Source: a bacterium
GTDB taxonomy: Bacteria; Patescibacteriota; Gracilibacteria; UBA1369; LOWO2-01-FULL-3
Direction of reading: 5' to 3'
Length of the DNA stretch: 6,192 bases
Assembly: GCA_027622635.1 (NCBI GenBank)
Contig: JAQBYK010000071.1
Span: forward strand, 1 to 6,192
This document shows, one piece after another, positions 1 through 5,590 of the stretch. The notes beneath the pieces were generated by a model that saw only the letters and a program-made list of their open reading frames with translations, did not search any database and was not told the DNA's origin. Each line of letters begins with the position of its first letter. Position 1 is the stretch's first letter. A program made the position numbers and the translations under genes.

Positions 1-24
1 AAGGATTTTAAGTGAGAAACTGTA

Positions 25-1692
25 TCAATTAACTTCAGCAAGATAGCATTCTTCGCAATACACTTTTTCAGGCCGCTTTGAGTTGTAACTGGACTTTATT
101 TGGACCTTACATTTGTCACATTTTCTTTCAAAAAGTTTTAAGGGATTGCGAGTTTTGAAACGCGTTCTGTGACGGCAAATGTGACAATTTCTAGGTATTG
201 CCAGTCCCTGTTTTTTGTAGAAATCGAGTTCCCTCGGATGGACTTTGTAATTCTTAGAACATTCTTCGCATACAAGAATTTCCTTTGTAAAATCTGAGGT
301 TAAATTGTGCACGTCATCCGGTATTTCCGATATTGAAGACTGTAGATAATCTTTTTTGTCCTTTTCAACCCATCTGTAACCGAGCTTTCTTGCATCATTT
401 TCCGATAAGGGCAGATAGTCTTGCGCTGCGGATTCGTTGTAGGCATATGGGCTTAAGGCAGGGGTGAAAAATTGCCCCCATTCCTGCCTGCCGGCAGGCA
501 AGGCCCCGGTGGACTTCATGTGTTCAATTATTCTAGGTAATAAGTCATTATATTCCTCCTTTGAATACTGCTTATTCAGAATGCAATTGCGTTTGTGTTG
601 AAGGCCGATGCAGCCAAAACTGTCATGAAGTTCGTTTGAGCTGTCACAGTATCTCAAATTACTGGAAAAAAATGTGTAAGAACAGTAAGCAATTTCAGTT
701 GATCCTCTTGTAACTGCGGATGTAAAAATCCTGTCACACCCTGGCCATCCTGCGGAAAAACAATTATGCACATCACGAGAATCCTCTGCGGAAAGTGCAT
801 GAATACAATCTTCGGATGTAAAAACTTCAAAACAATCATCGCAGTTTTTGAGATTTGCGGCATGATCGGCTGTGGAATTTTCCATATTAATGCAATGAGT
901 AAATCTATGAATTGATTCCAATTTTATTTTTTCAAACTCTTTTATGGCAGCCTTAAATGCTTTGTATGAGCCGCTCAATACTTCTTTTTTCTTTTTCTCA
1001 AATTCTTCACGACTGACCGATTTGTTGTAAATATGATATTCCTTGCCGACCAAATTTGTGCAAAAAAGACAATTCTTGCATCCCCTCATCTGAAATGAAA
1101 AATGACAATCACTGCAATTCATTCCTTCTTGTAAAACGGTACAAGAATAACAATCCGCAGAGTCTATGCACCAATAGCAGAGCTCGCTATTTTTGAGAAG
1201 ATAGCAATCGATACAATCTTTATTGTTGGTCATCCAATATGAATAATAAATGTCCTCATTTCGGTATGCCAAGCCGTTGAGATAGCAATTGCGAGATTCG
1301 CGGACATGCCCGTTGTATGCACAGTTTTCACTGCGGAATACAGAAGTCCCTTCCCTGGGAACAACCTTTTGGAGCTCAGCAAATTGCTCAAAAAATGGCT
1401 TGTTGAAATCGTATTCTCTGCCATAATCGAGCGCGTTCCATCCGTCACCCCACCAAAATTCATTTTTATATACTTTATATTGAGAATCCGATGGGTAGGC
1501 ACTTATTATTGATTCACCTGTTGCGTCACATTTTCTTTTATAAAGGGTCCATTCGTTTCTATTTGCAGCTAATTGTCGCAAGATTTCTTCCGGTGACAGA
1601 TCCGCCAAAGGCACTCCCATCACTTTGCAAAGAGCAATTTCCTTGTCTGAGATCTCAAACTCTTTACCCGAGATTTTACAGACTTTCTTCAT
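25..1692 (-). CDS. Cysteine-rich multi-zinc-ribbon protein (555 aa), CPR-type family
   Basis: The function is unknown. There are 34 cysteines, many as CxxC pairs: residues 160/163, 172/175, 181/184, 193/196 and 205/208 in the middle, 284/287, and four C-terminal pairs at 475/478, 503/506, 525/528 and 546/549 that read as two treble-clef or zinc-ribbon modules. The N-terminus (C5, C22, C55) is followed by an aromatic block around FWWGDGWNALDYGR (79-92). A lysine-rich helical stretch (about 228-260) separates the two central cysteine zones. There is no signal peptide or membrane segment, so a cytosolic metal-binding or nucleic-acid-binding role is plausible but inferred. I recall similar CPR proteins deposited as 'CaiB/BaiF family'; nothing here resembles that CoA-transferase, so the name should not be transferred. 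The ATG at 1690-1692 lies 6 nt after an extended -10, so translation is probably leaderless. Residues 397-403 (ALPAGRQ) come from a palindrome insertion. Confidence 0.9.
   Translation of the reverse strand: MKKVCKISGKEFEISDKEIALCKVMGVPLADLSPEEILRQLAANRNEWTLYKRKCDATGESIISAYPSDSQYKVYKNEFWWGDGWNALDYGREYDFNKPFFEQFAELQKVVPREGTSVFRSENCAYNGHVRESRNCYLNGLAYRNEDIYYSYWMTNNKDCIDCYLLKNSELCYWCIDSADCYSCTVLQEGMNCSDCHFSFQMRGCKNCLFCTNLVGKEYHIYNKSVSREEFEKKKKEVLSGSYKAFKAAIKEFEKIKLESIHRFTHCINMENSTADHAANLKNCDDCFEVFTSEDCIHALSAEDSRDVHNCFSAGWPGCDRIFTSAVTRGSTEIAYCSYTFFSSNLRYCDSSNELHDSFGCIGLQHKRNCILNKQYSKEEYNDLLPRIIEHMKSTGALPAGRQEWGQFFTPALSPYAYNESAAQDYLPLSENDARKLGYRWVEKDKKDYLQSSISEIPDDVHNLTSDFTKEILVCEECSKNYKVHPRELDFYKKQGLAIPRNCHICRHRTRFKTRNPLKLFERKCDKCKVQIKSSYNSKRPEKVYCEECYLAEVN
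485..500. repeat. GC-rich 16-bp perfect palindrome inserted in the zinc-ribbon gene
   Basis: TGCCTGCCGGCAGGCA is a perfect palindrome centred between 492 and 493. It becomes a 20-bp near-palindrome (483-502) with one mismatched pair, 484/501. It is far more GC-rich than its surroundings. In the minus-strand gene it is read in frame as LPAGRQ, splitting what I recall as a continuous TG-EWG motif in relatives. It resembles a palindrome dispersed in many CPR genomes (from memory). Confidence 0.75.
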
Positions 1693-1698
1693 GTGCCT

Positions 1699-1707
1699 AT
1701 TCTAGCA
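1699..1707 (-). promoter_or_regulatory. Extended -10 promoter TGCTAGAAT for the zinc-ribbon gene
   Basis: On the minus strand TGCTAGAAT matches the extended -10 consensus TGnTATAAT at all but one position. Only 6 nt separate its end from the ATG at 1690-1692, which places the expected transcription start at or next to the A of the start codon. No convincing -35 is seen at 17 bp. No Shine-Dalgarno could fit, so a leaderless mRNA is the simplest reading. Confidence 0.55.
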
Positions 1708-1725
1708 TAAAATTGTCTTGGAGCT

Positions 1726-1748
1726 GCACCGAAGCAAGGCTGCTTGGA
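1726..1748 (+). repeat. Repeat box X (CACCGAAGCAAGG family), copy 1
   Basis: This 23-bp stretch matches 2533-2555 at 20 of 23 positions, without gaps. Inside it AAGCA (1732-1736) and TGCTT (1741-1745) can pair around a 4-nt loop. It lies 65 bp upstream of the first ORF6N gene. Unlike the other two copies it lacks the T-run and GTGGCAACCT part, so it is a partial copy. Confidence 0.6.
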
Positions 1749-1791
1749 ATGGTTCTGCAATATTTTAGAAAAATTTAATAAATATGTAATG

Positions 1792-1810
1792 TTTGTACTG
1801 TATTTGTACT
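1792..1810 (+). promoter_or_regulatory. Direct repeat TTTGTACT x2, 11 bp apart, before the ORF6N start
   Basis: TTTGTACT occurs at 1792-1799 and 1803-1810, spaced by 11 bp, about one helical turn, and ends 2 bp before the ATG at 1813. This geometry would suit a dimeric regulator, possibly the DNA-binding protein encoded next to it. That is inference; chance in AT-rich DNA is a real alternative. Confidence 0.25.
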
Positions 1811-1812
1811 TT

Positions 1813-2316
1813 ATGAATATCAAAATTTACACAATTAGAGGTCAAAGGGTAATGCTGGATGAAGACCTTGCTCGGATTTACGGAGTAGAAACCAGGACTT
1901 TGAATCAAGCAATTCAAAGAAACATTAATAGATTTCCTATGGAATTCATGTTTCAATTAACTCCAGAAGAGTACAAAAGTTTGATATCACAAATTGTGAT
2001 ATCAAAACGTGGTGGTCGCAGAAAAAGGCCGTTTGCATTCACAGAACATGGAACTGTTATGCTTGCTAGTGTCCTTAGGAGTGATAAAGCTATTCGTTTG
2101 AATATTGAAGTGGTGAAAGCATTTGTAAATTTACGACGGGCAATCTCTTCACAAAAAAATATTGTTAAACAGATAACTGAAATTCGCAGTCACATGTTGA
2201 AGAGATTTAATGTAATCGATCGCGAATTTAAGAAGGTTTGGAGAGCTATTGATGGGATGACTAAACCTAACGAAGATGAAAATGATAAGCAAATTGGGTT
2301 TATGGTTGATGAGTAA
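1813..2316 (+). CDS. ORF6N-domain DNA-binding protein (167 aa)
   Basis: Residues 5-109 match the ORF6N domain (KilA-N-related, phage antirepressor-like DNA-binding family) through its full set of landmarks: IYTIRGQRVMLDEDLARIYGVET (5-27), LNQAIQRN (30-37), RFPMEFMFQLT (40-50), SQIVIS followed by GGRR (59-70), FAFTEHGTVMLASVLRS (74-90) and the VKAFVNLRR end (101-109). A charged helical tail (110-167) follows and may oligomerise. I chose ATG 1813 because the domain begins right after it; an in-frame ATG at 1744 would add 23 residues not typical of the family, part of them read from repeat box X. No Shine-Dalgarno is visible. The protein's target is unknown; such genes are common in phages and in CPR accessory DNA. 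Codons 57-65 form a perfect inverted repeat. Confidence 0.88.
   Translation: MNIKIYTIRGQRVMLDEDLARIYGVETRTLNQAIQRNINRFPMEFMFQLTPEEYKSLISQIVISKRGGRRKRPFAFTEHGTVMLASVLRSDKAIRLNIEVVKAFVNLRRAISSQKNIVKQITEIRSHMLKRFNVIDREFKKVWRAIDGMTKPNEDENDKQIGFMVDE
1980..2006. repeat. Perfect 13-bp inverted repeat inside ORF6N gene 1
   Basis: TTTGATATCACAA (1980-1992) and TTGTGATATCAAA (1994-2006) are exact reverse complements around a single A at 1993. The sequence spans codons for residues 56-65 (SLISQIVISK). The truncated ORF6N gene at 3536-3799 has its own inverted repeat at the homologous codons. Confidence 0.9.
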
Positions 2317-2345
2317 TGTTTGGCTATGTACAAATTGCAAACATT
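2315..2345. repeat. 8-bp inverted repeat across the ORF6N stop codon
   Basis: AATGTTTG (2315-2322) and CAAACATT (2338-2345) can pair around a 15-nt loop; the stem begins inside the TAA stop (2314-2316). There is no following T-run, so it is a poor intrinsic terminator. It may be an operator-like site or chance. Confidence 0.35.
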
Positions 2346-2381
2346 GATTTGGAGTAAATTTAAAGAAACACCAAGATCTTG

Positions 2382-2458
2382 CATGATGTCTCAAACTGCC
2401 ATGAAACAGCCTGGGAGTGCAAGTGGATTTCAGGCAAGAATGGCTTTATCAAGACCAC
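2382..2458. repeat. 77-bp interspersed repeat, copy 1
   Basis: It aligns without gaps to 6116-6192. The first 16 bp are identical, the next 20 bp (2398-2417) match at only 10 positions, and the last 41 bp are identical. The second copy is cut by the window end, so the repeat may be longer. On the minus strand this copy ends in GACATCATG, matching the start region of the Tat-type gene, but its -10 counterpart is degraded to TGGCAGTTT. Confidence 0.9.
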
Positions 2459-2510
2459 AAGTATGCATACTTCTCACGTGAGAGAATGTAAACGAAGTTT
2501 TCCCCGGGGA
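2459..2510. repeat. Cluster of three perfect palindromes
   Basis: AAGTATGCATACTT (2459-2472, 14 bp), TCTCACGTGAGA (2472-2483, 12 bp, sharing one base with the first) and TCCCCGGGGA (2501-2510, 10 bp) follow directly after the 77-bp repeat. Three exact palindromes within 52 bp is more than expected by chance. Protein-binding sites, cruciform-forming DNA or parts of a mobile element are all possible. Confidence 0.8.
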
Positions 2511-2532
2511 TTTTTGAAATCTTTTCTCCCAA

Positions 2533-2586
2533 GCACCGAAGCAAGGATGTTAGGACTTTTTTTGTGGCAACCTAACCTGCTAGATC
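2533..2586 (+). repeat. Repeat box Y, most complete copy of the CACCGAAGCAAGG family
   Basis: The left part (2533-2555) matches box X at 20/23. The right part (2555-2586), with a T7 run followed by GTGGCAACCTAACC, matches box Z at 30/32. Within it GTTAGG (2549-2554) and CCTAAC (2571-2576) can form a hairpin around the T-run. It lies 94 bp upstream of the FkbM gene. Its in-frame reading MLGLFLWQPNLLD resembles MFELFLWQPTLLD in box Z. Confidence 0.75.
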
Positions 2587-2680
2587 GCATGGAAGGGTGG
2601 ATCACATCTTCCCGGGCCTTATTTAAGGGATTTGCACAATCTGTAGATTTTTGAGAGACTAAAAGTACTAATAGTAATAT

Positions 2681-3511
2681 ATGAAAAGAAGCATAAGGCT
2701 ATTGTTAAAACCAGAGGCGTACAAGTACATGTTGTATGTTTTACCAGGAATTTGGAAACTAAAAAATTGGTTGAATTTGTTTTCAAATTACTCCGGATTT
2801 AAGAATACTGCTGACACATATTACTTCCGCAACGGTTTAAAAATCAAAACCAGTGATACTGTGGATACAGCAACTATTTTGTTAGTTTTCCTAAAAAAGG
2901 ACTATGGAGATTTGAAAGATGAAATGGTGGTAATAGACGTTGGAGCAAATATTGGTGTCTACAGTCTTTATGCTGGCACTTCTGCCAAAAATGTAAAAGT
3001 CTTGGCCTTTGAGCCAATGCGAGAGGCTTATGAACTTCTACAGGAGAATGTTAGGTTAAACAATTTGGACAGTAAAATTAAAGCATTTAATTTAGGGCTT
3101 TCAGCGAGACGTGAGACACGAAAATTGCTTTTGGGTACCAGCTCGGTTTACAGCTCTATGTATAAGGAAAAAGGCGATGGATTAAATGACAACTTAAGTG
3201 CTAGATCCGTTGAAATCAATTGCATTCCTCTTCAACAGATTTTTGATGATAACAATCTAAAATTTTGCGATCTTTTGAAGATGGATTGTGAAGGAGCTGA
3301 ATTCGAGTCTTTGTATGCCACTCCACAGGAGTACTTAGATAAGATTAGGGAAATAAGAATGGAATTCCACAATTTGGACACCAGTGGTGATAGGAATGTT
3401 GATGCTTTGATAGATTATTTAACTGATCGAGGTTTTGAAGTTACTCATCTGGAAAAGCACTCAAGAAAAAGCTTTGGTCAGGTTTGGTTCGTAAATAAGC
3501 ATCACAATTGA
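2681..3511 (+). CDS. FkbM-family SAM-dependent methyltransferase (276 aa)
   Basis: This is a class I methyltransferase of the FkbM type, enzymes that usually O-methylate sugars, polysaccharides or natural products. Residues 86-95 (DVGANIGVYS) form the glycine-rich SAM-binding loop. FEP (110-112) carries the acidic residue expected to contact the SAM ribose. LLKMDCEGAEF (198-208) is the family's hallmark D-x-EGAE block, and EFHNL follows near the end of the fold. The first 80 residues include a hydrophobic or aromatic segment (about 14-34) that may touch membrane or substrate. Length fits the family and the reading frame is intact. The ATG at 2681 lacks a visible Shine-Dalgarno. No glycosyltransferases or sugar genes lie nearby, so the substrate cannot be guessed; its position between repeat boxes suggests it was acquired with the island. 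Confidence 0.9.
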   Translation: MKRSIRLLLKPEAYKYMLYVLPGIWKLKNWLNLFSNYSGFKNTADTYYFRNGLKIKTSDTVDTATILLVFLKKDYGDLKDEMVVIDVGANIGVYSLYAGTSAKNVKVLAFEPMREAYELLQENVRLNNLDSKIKAFNLGLSARRETRKLLLGTSSVYSSMYKEKGDGLNDNLSARSVEINCIPLQQIFDDNNLKFCDLLKMDCEGAEFESLYATPQEYLDKIREIRMEFHNLDTSGDRNVDALIDYLTDRGFEVTHLEKHSRKSFGQVWFVNKHHN

Positions 3512-3522
3512 ATTTTGAAGCT

Positions 3523-3575
3523 GCACCGTTAAAGTATGTTCGAACTTTTTTTGTGGCAACCTACCCTGTTAGATC
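3523..3575 (+). repeat. Repeat box Z, copy 3 of the CACCGAAGCAAGG family
   Basis: From 3544 to 3575 it matches box Y (2555-2586) at 30 of 32 positions, including the T7 run and GTGGCAACCT. The left part (3523-3543) aligns less well and needs one gap. The hairpin seen in box Y is not conserved here (GTTCGA versus CCTACC). It starts 12 bp after the FkbM stop and runs straight into the truncated ORF6N frame. Confidence 0.75.
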
Positions 3576-3799
3576 ACTCGATCTACATTATACGTGAGCA
3601 GAGGGTAATGCTGGATGAAGATCTAGCAAAACTATATGGTGTTGAGACTAAAGTTCTTAATCAAGCAATCCGGAGAAACAAAGATCGTTTTCCTGAAGGC
3701 TTCATGTTTAAACTCTCTGTTACAAAATATAAAAACTTGAAGTCACAAATTGTGACCTCAAGTTTTGGAGGGCGCAGATACATGCCATTTGTGATTTAA
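3536..3799 (+). pseudogene. Truncated ORF6N-domain gene (87-aa frame)
   Basis: Residues 17-85 match the first two thirds of the ORF6N domain: IYIIREQRVMLDEDLAKLYGVET, LNQAIRRN, RFPEGFMFKLS, SQIVTSS and GGRRYMPF. The frame then stops at VI-TAA (3797-3799), exactly where relatives continue with the FAFTEHG block, so the C-terminal third of the domain is missing. The first 16 residues (including MFELFLWQPTLLD) are encoded by repeat box Z, not by a normal ORF6N start; the 5' end therefore looks replaced or fused. At the DNA level it is clearly diverged from the intact copy at 1813-2316, so it is not a recent duplicate. A weak relic of the missing part may persist in another frame (3810-3893). An expressed short peptide cannot be excluded, but a decaying gene is more likely. 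Confidence 0.75.
3732..3766. repeat. 17-bp inverted repeat with one mismatch inside ORF6N gene 2
   Basis: AAAACTTGAAGTCACAA (3732-3748) and TTGTGACCTCAAGTTTT (3750-3766) pair around one A at 3749, with a single mismatch (3741 A against 3757 C). It occupies the same codons as the inverted repeat in the intact ORF6N gene and has longer arms. Confidence 0.9.
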
Positions 3800-3916
3800 T
3801 AACCCCATCGCTATTCAACAATTTCGTATTTGTGCGTTCAGCCACATATGTAAAGAACTGCATGGCGTAAAGAGTATCAAAATAATTGGTTAAACAAATG
3901 GACTTATCAAACATTT
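3800..3916. other. Convergent 117-bp gap between truncated ORF6N and the orphan gene
   Basis: The two flanking genes end here tail to tail. No hairpin with a T-run is visible on either strand, so no terminator can be called. A plus-strand frame (3810-3893) has faint ORF6N C-terminal resemblance (AIQQFRICAF against AIRLNIEVVKAF in the intact copy). Confidence 0.4.
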
Positions 3917-5548
3917 TTAGTTCTTAGTATCTACTTCCCGATTTCCTTCATATTTTTCCTTTAACTTCCCGAATTTGCCATTTTGTAGGTTTTCGGCAGA
4001 TTTCATCATGCCATTTTGGTCTAACATATCTCCATTTTTCAACAATTCCTTTGTGATCTCAAAGTTTCCATCAGGCATATTTAGTACATTTCTTAACATG
4101 GTTTTTATCTCTTGCCCTTCTTGTCTCTTGTTAAACAAATTCCCATCGCTATGAGCTTGATCAAGGTTTGTTTTTCCACTTCTAAATACCTGTATAACCC
4201 GGAGGATCTTATACCTATCGTTTTCCCCCTCACCAAAGAGGCCTCTTATACCTAATTCTGTGACAAAATCTTCAGTGTTTGAGAACTCTATTGTCTCTTC
4301 AATATTGTTAAAATCCTCTACCGTCTGTACCTTTCTATTTGGAGAATCTGGTAGTAATACTATTCTTGGTTCCTTACCTTCGTGAATTTCAAGTTCCGTG
4401 TCCAGGCCATCGGGCAACTTGATTGTGTAACCTGTTTGTGTGATGAAGATCTTTGTATTTTTTCTGTCTCTGAGCATACTTTTCAAAAAATCAGGGGCGG
4501 TTTTGAGCTCAGGTGTGTCATTTATGAATTCATCACGGTCAACTTTGTATTCCGTGAATTCCCGTCCTTCATTGGCTAGAGATTTTGCTTCTGTTGCAGT
4601 TGTTTCTGCTTGTGCTCGCCCATCCAGCATGAGTTCATGCTCATCAATAGCTTTGTCGATGTTACCAAGTTCGTAGGTGAAATCAGTTACATAGTGTAGA
4701 TAAAAGGCATCAAGAGTCCCATTTTCAGCTGCTTCCAAAAATTTCCCATCCAGATTCTTTTCTTCAACTACTTTTTGCAAATGAACAAGTTGTTGAAGTT
4801 TTTTGTCACTTTCTATAAGAGAATCCAGTTCTACTCTGACATCAACAGGGCTTATTCCGCGAATCTCAGCGTACTGTCTACAAAATTCATCTATCGTAAT
4901 ACCGCCTTCACCTATTTTTTTATTTAAATTAACCAAAAAGAGATCTATGTTGATTTCTTTTTTTGGATCATATTCTCCCTCAAGAAGACCGAGTTTACTG
5001 AAAAATTTGAAGATTGCTTCTTTCTTTTTCAGTTTTTCTTTTACAACAGGATTGCCGACCTTTTCAGGGTCTACGATATTTACATCATCAATGAATGTAT
5101 TTGCCTTAAGAGCTTTCTCTCCTTCAAGTTCAAGAATAATTGTTTCGAAAATACACGAGACCAGAAGTTTTTCAGGGGATATTTCAGTAGTATTTGGAAG
5201 GTTTTGTTTTACCCTATCTCTGAGAATGTCATTTTTGGGGATGAGTTTTTGGAGCAACTCATCAGTCACCGCTACTTTGGGTTTGGTGAAATCTTCGCCA
5301 AGGATGTTTTTGTAGGAGATGGCAAGTTCTTTTACCTTGTCGGAGATTTCCTTAGAAAGTTCCACTTTTCCTTTAAGTTTTTCCTCTGCTCTTTCGCGGA
5401 CTGAGTCGACATCTTCGCCAATACTATTGTACGTTTCTGGAGAATCTCGATTATTTTCATCAATCTCATGTTCATCTCCAAACACAAAGGTTTGTTTTGG
5501 TGTTTTTCCAATATCTTTGTCAGATCCAAATGACTCAGGTCCACCCAT
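3917..5548 (-). CDS. Orphan soluble protein of unknown function (543 aa)
   Basis: I do not recognise a family. The protein is highly charged, rich in Glu, Asp and Lys, and has only two cysteines (132 and 223). There is no signal peptide or membrane segment, so it is probably cytosolic. Residues 1-60 look disordered and acidic. From about 60 to 330 it appears mainly helical, with amphipathic stretches such as EKLKKKEAIFKFFSKLGLL (171-189). A later segment with FITQTGYTIKLPDGLDTELEI suggests a small beta-rich patch before a charged, helical C-terminus. The long open frame, sustained codon structure and a TGCTATAAT promoter 24 nt upstream make it a real gene. The Tat-type gene lies 60 bp upstream on the same strand; an intervening promoter argues for at least partly separate expression. 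The start at 5546-5548 is the first ATG after that promoter; no strong Shine-Dalgarno is seen. Confidence 0.85.
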   Translation of the reverse strand: MGGPESFGSDKDIGKTPKQTFVFGDEHEIDENNRDSPETYNSIGEDVDSVRERAEEKLKGKVELSKEISDKVKELAISYKNILGEDFTKPKVAVTDELLQKLIPKNDILRDRVKQNLPNTTEISPEKLLVSCIFETIILELEGEKALKANTFIDDVNIVDPEKVGNPVVKEKLKKKEAIFKFFSKLGLLEGEYDPKKEINIDLFLVNLNKKIGEGGITIDEFCRQYAEIRGISPVDVRVELDSLIESDKKLQQLVHLQKVVEEKNLDGKFLEAAENGTLDAFYLHYVTDFTYELGNIDKAIDEHELMLDGRAQAETTATEAKSLANEGREFTEYKVDRDEFINDTPELKTAPDFLKSMLRDRKNTKIFITQTGYTIKLPDGLDTELEIHEGKEPRIVLLPDSPNRKVQTVEDFNNIEETIEFSNTEDFVTELGIRGLFGEGENDRYKILRVIQVFRSGKTNLDQAHSDGNLFNKRQEGQEIKTMLRNVLNMPDGNFEITKELLKNGDMLDQNGMMKSAENLQNGKFGKLKEKYEGNREVDTKN

Positions 5549-5572
5549 GTTTAAAATGCTAAGAATCTTTCA

Positions 5573-5581
5573 ATTATAGCA
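5573..5581 (-). promoter_or_regulatory. Perfect extended -10 TGCTATAAT for the 543-aa gene
   Basis: Read on the minus strand, TGCTATAAT is an exact match to the extended -10 consensus. Its end is 24 nt before the ATG, predicting a leader of about 17-18 nt. No good -35 is present at the usual distance, as is common for extended -10 promoters. It lies just outside the end of the upstream Tat-type gene. Confidence 0.65.
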
Positions 5582-5590
5582 GAATTTAGT

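Larger units (their letters stand above)
2317..2680. other. 364-bp intergenic region dense in repeats and palindromes
   Basis: No gene is supported here. In order it holds the end of an inverted repeat (to 2345), a 77-bp repeat shared with the right edge of the window (2382-2458), three perfect palindromes (2459-2510), repeat box Y with a hairpin (2533-2586), and the short inverted repeat CCTTA-TT-TAAGG (2617-2628). One plus-strand frame is open from 2379 to 2654 (91 codons) but has no recognisable domain, and it simply reads through all the repeats. Confidence 0.7.

Noticed and set aside
25..1692. CaiB/BaiF CoA-transferase annotation for the zinc-ribbon gene
   Set aside because: The sequence has CxxC ribbons throughout and no similarity I can see to CoA-transferase motifs; the name appears to be an inherited misannotation.
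2190..2394. Minus-strand frames starting at the ATG left in repeat copy 1
   Set aside because: They are antisense to the intact ORF6N gene, have no domain, and the upstream -10 counterpart is degraded.
2549..2576. Integron attC-like site from GTTAGG and ACCTAAC in repeat box Y
   Set aside because: attC sites begin with RYYYAAC and end with GTTRRRY; here the order is reversed on both strands, the hairpin is not conserved in box Z, and no integron integrase is seen.
2379..2654. 91-codon plus-strand frame through the repeats
   Set aside because: It has no recognisable domain and crosses several unrelated repeats; in copy 2 of the 77-bp repeat the frame meets different residues in the diverged centre. 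Shared FLWQP reading is reported as a finding instead.
3509..3511. Recoded TGA (as in Gracilibacteria-type code 25)
   Set aside because: TGA ends the FkbM gene at the expected length, readthrough would add only a few residues, and no gene contains an in-frame TGA.
3531..3552. Intrinsic terminator after FkbM (AAAGT...ACTTT plus T7) or tRNA T-arm (GTTCGAAC)
   Set aside because: The stem is only 5 bp of mostly A-T pairs and the T-run belongs to a repeat that also occurs elsewhere; there is no T-stem complementarity nor the rest of a tRNA.
3720..3914. Minus-strand 64-aa frame starting 2 nt after the stop of the 543-aa gene
   Set aside because: The close spacing is tempting, but its second half is antisense to the conserved part of the truncated ORF6N gene, it has no recognisable domain, and faint ORF6N relics may lie on the opposite strand of its first half.
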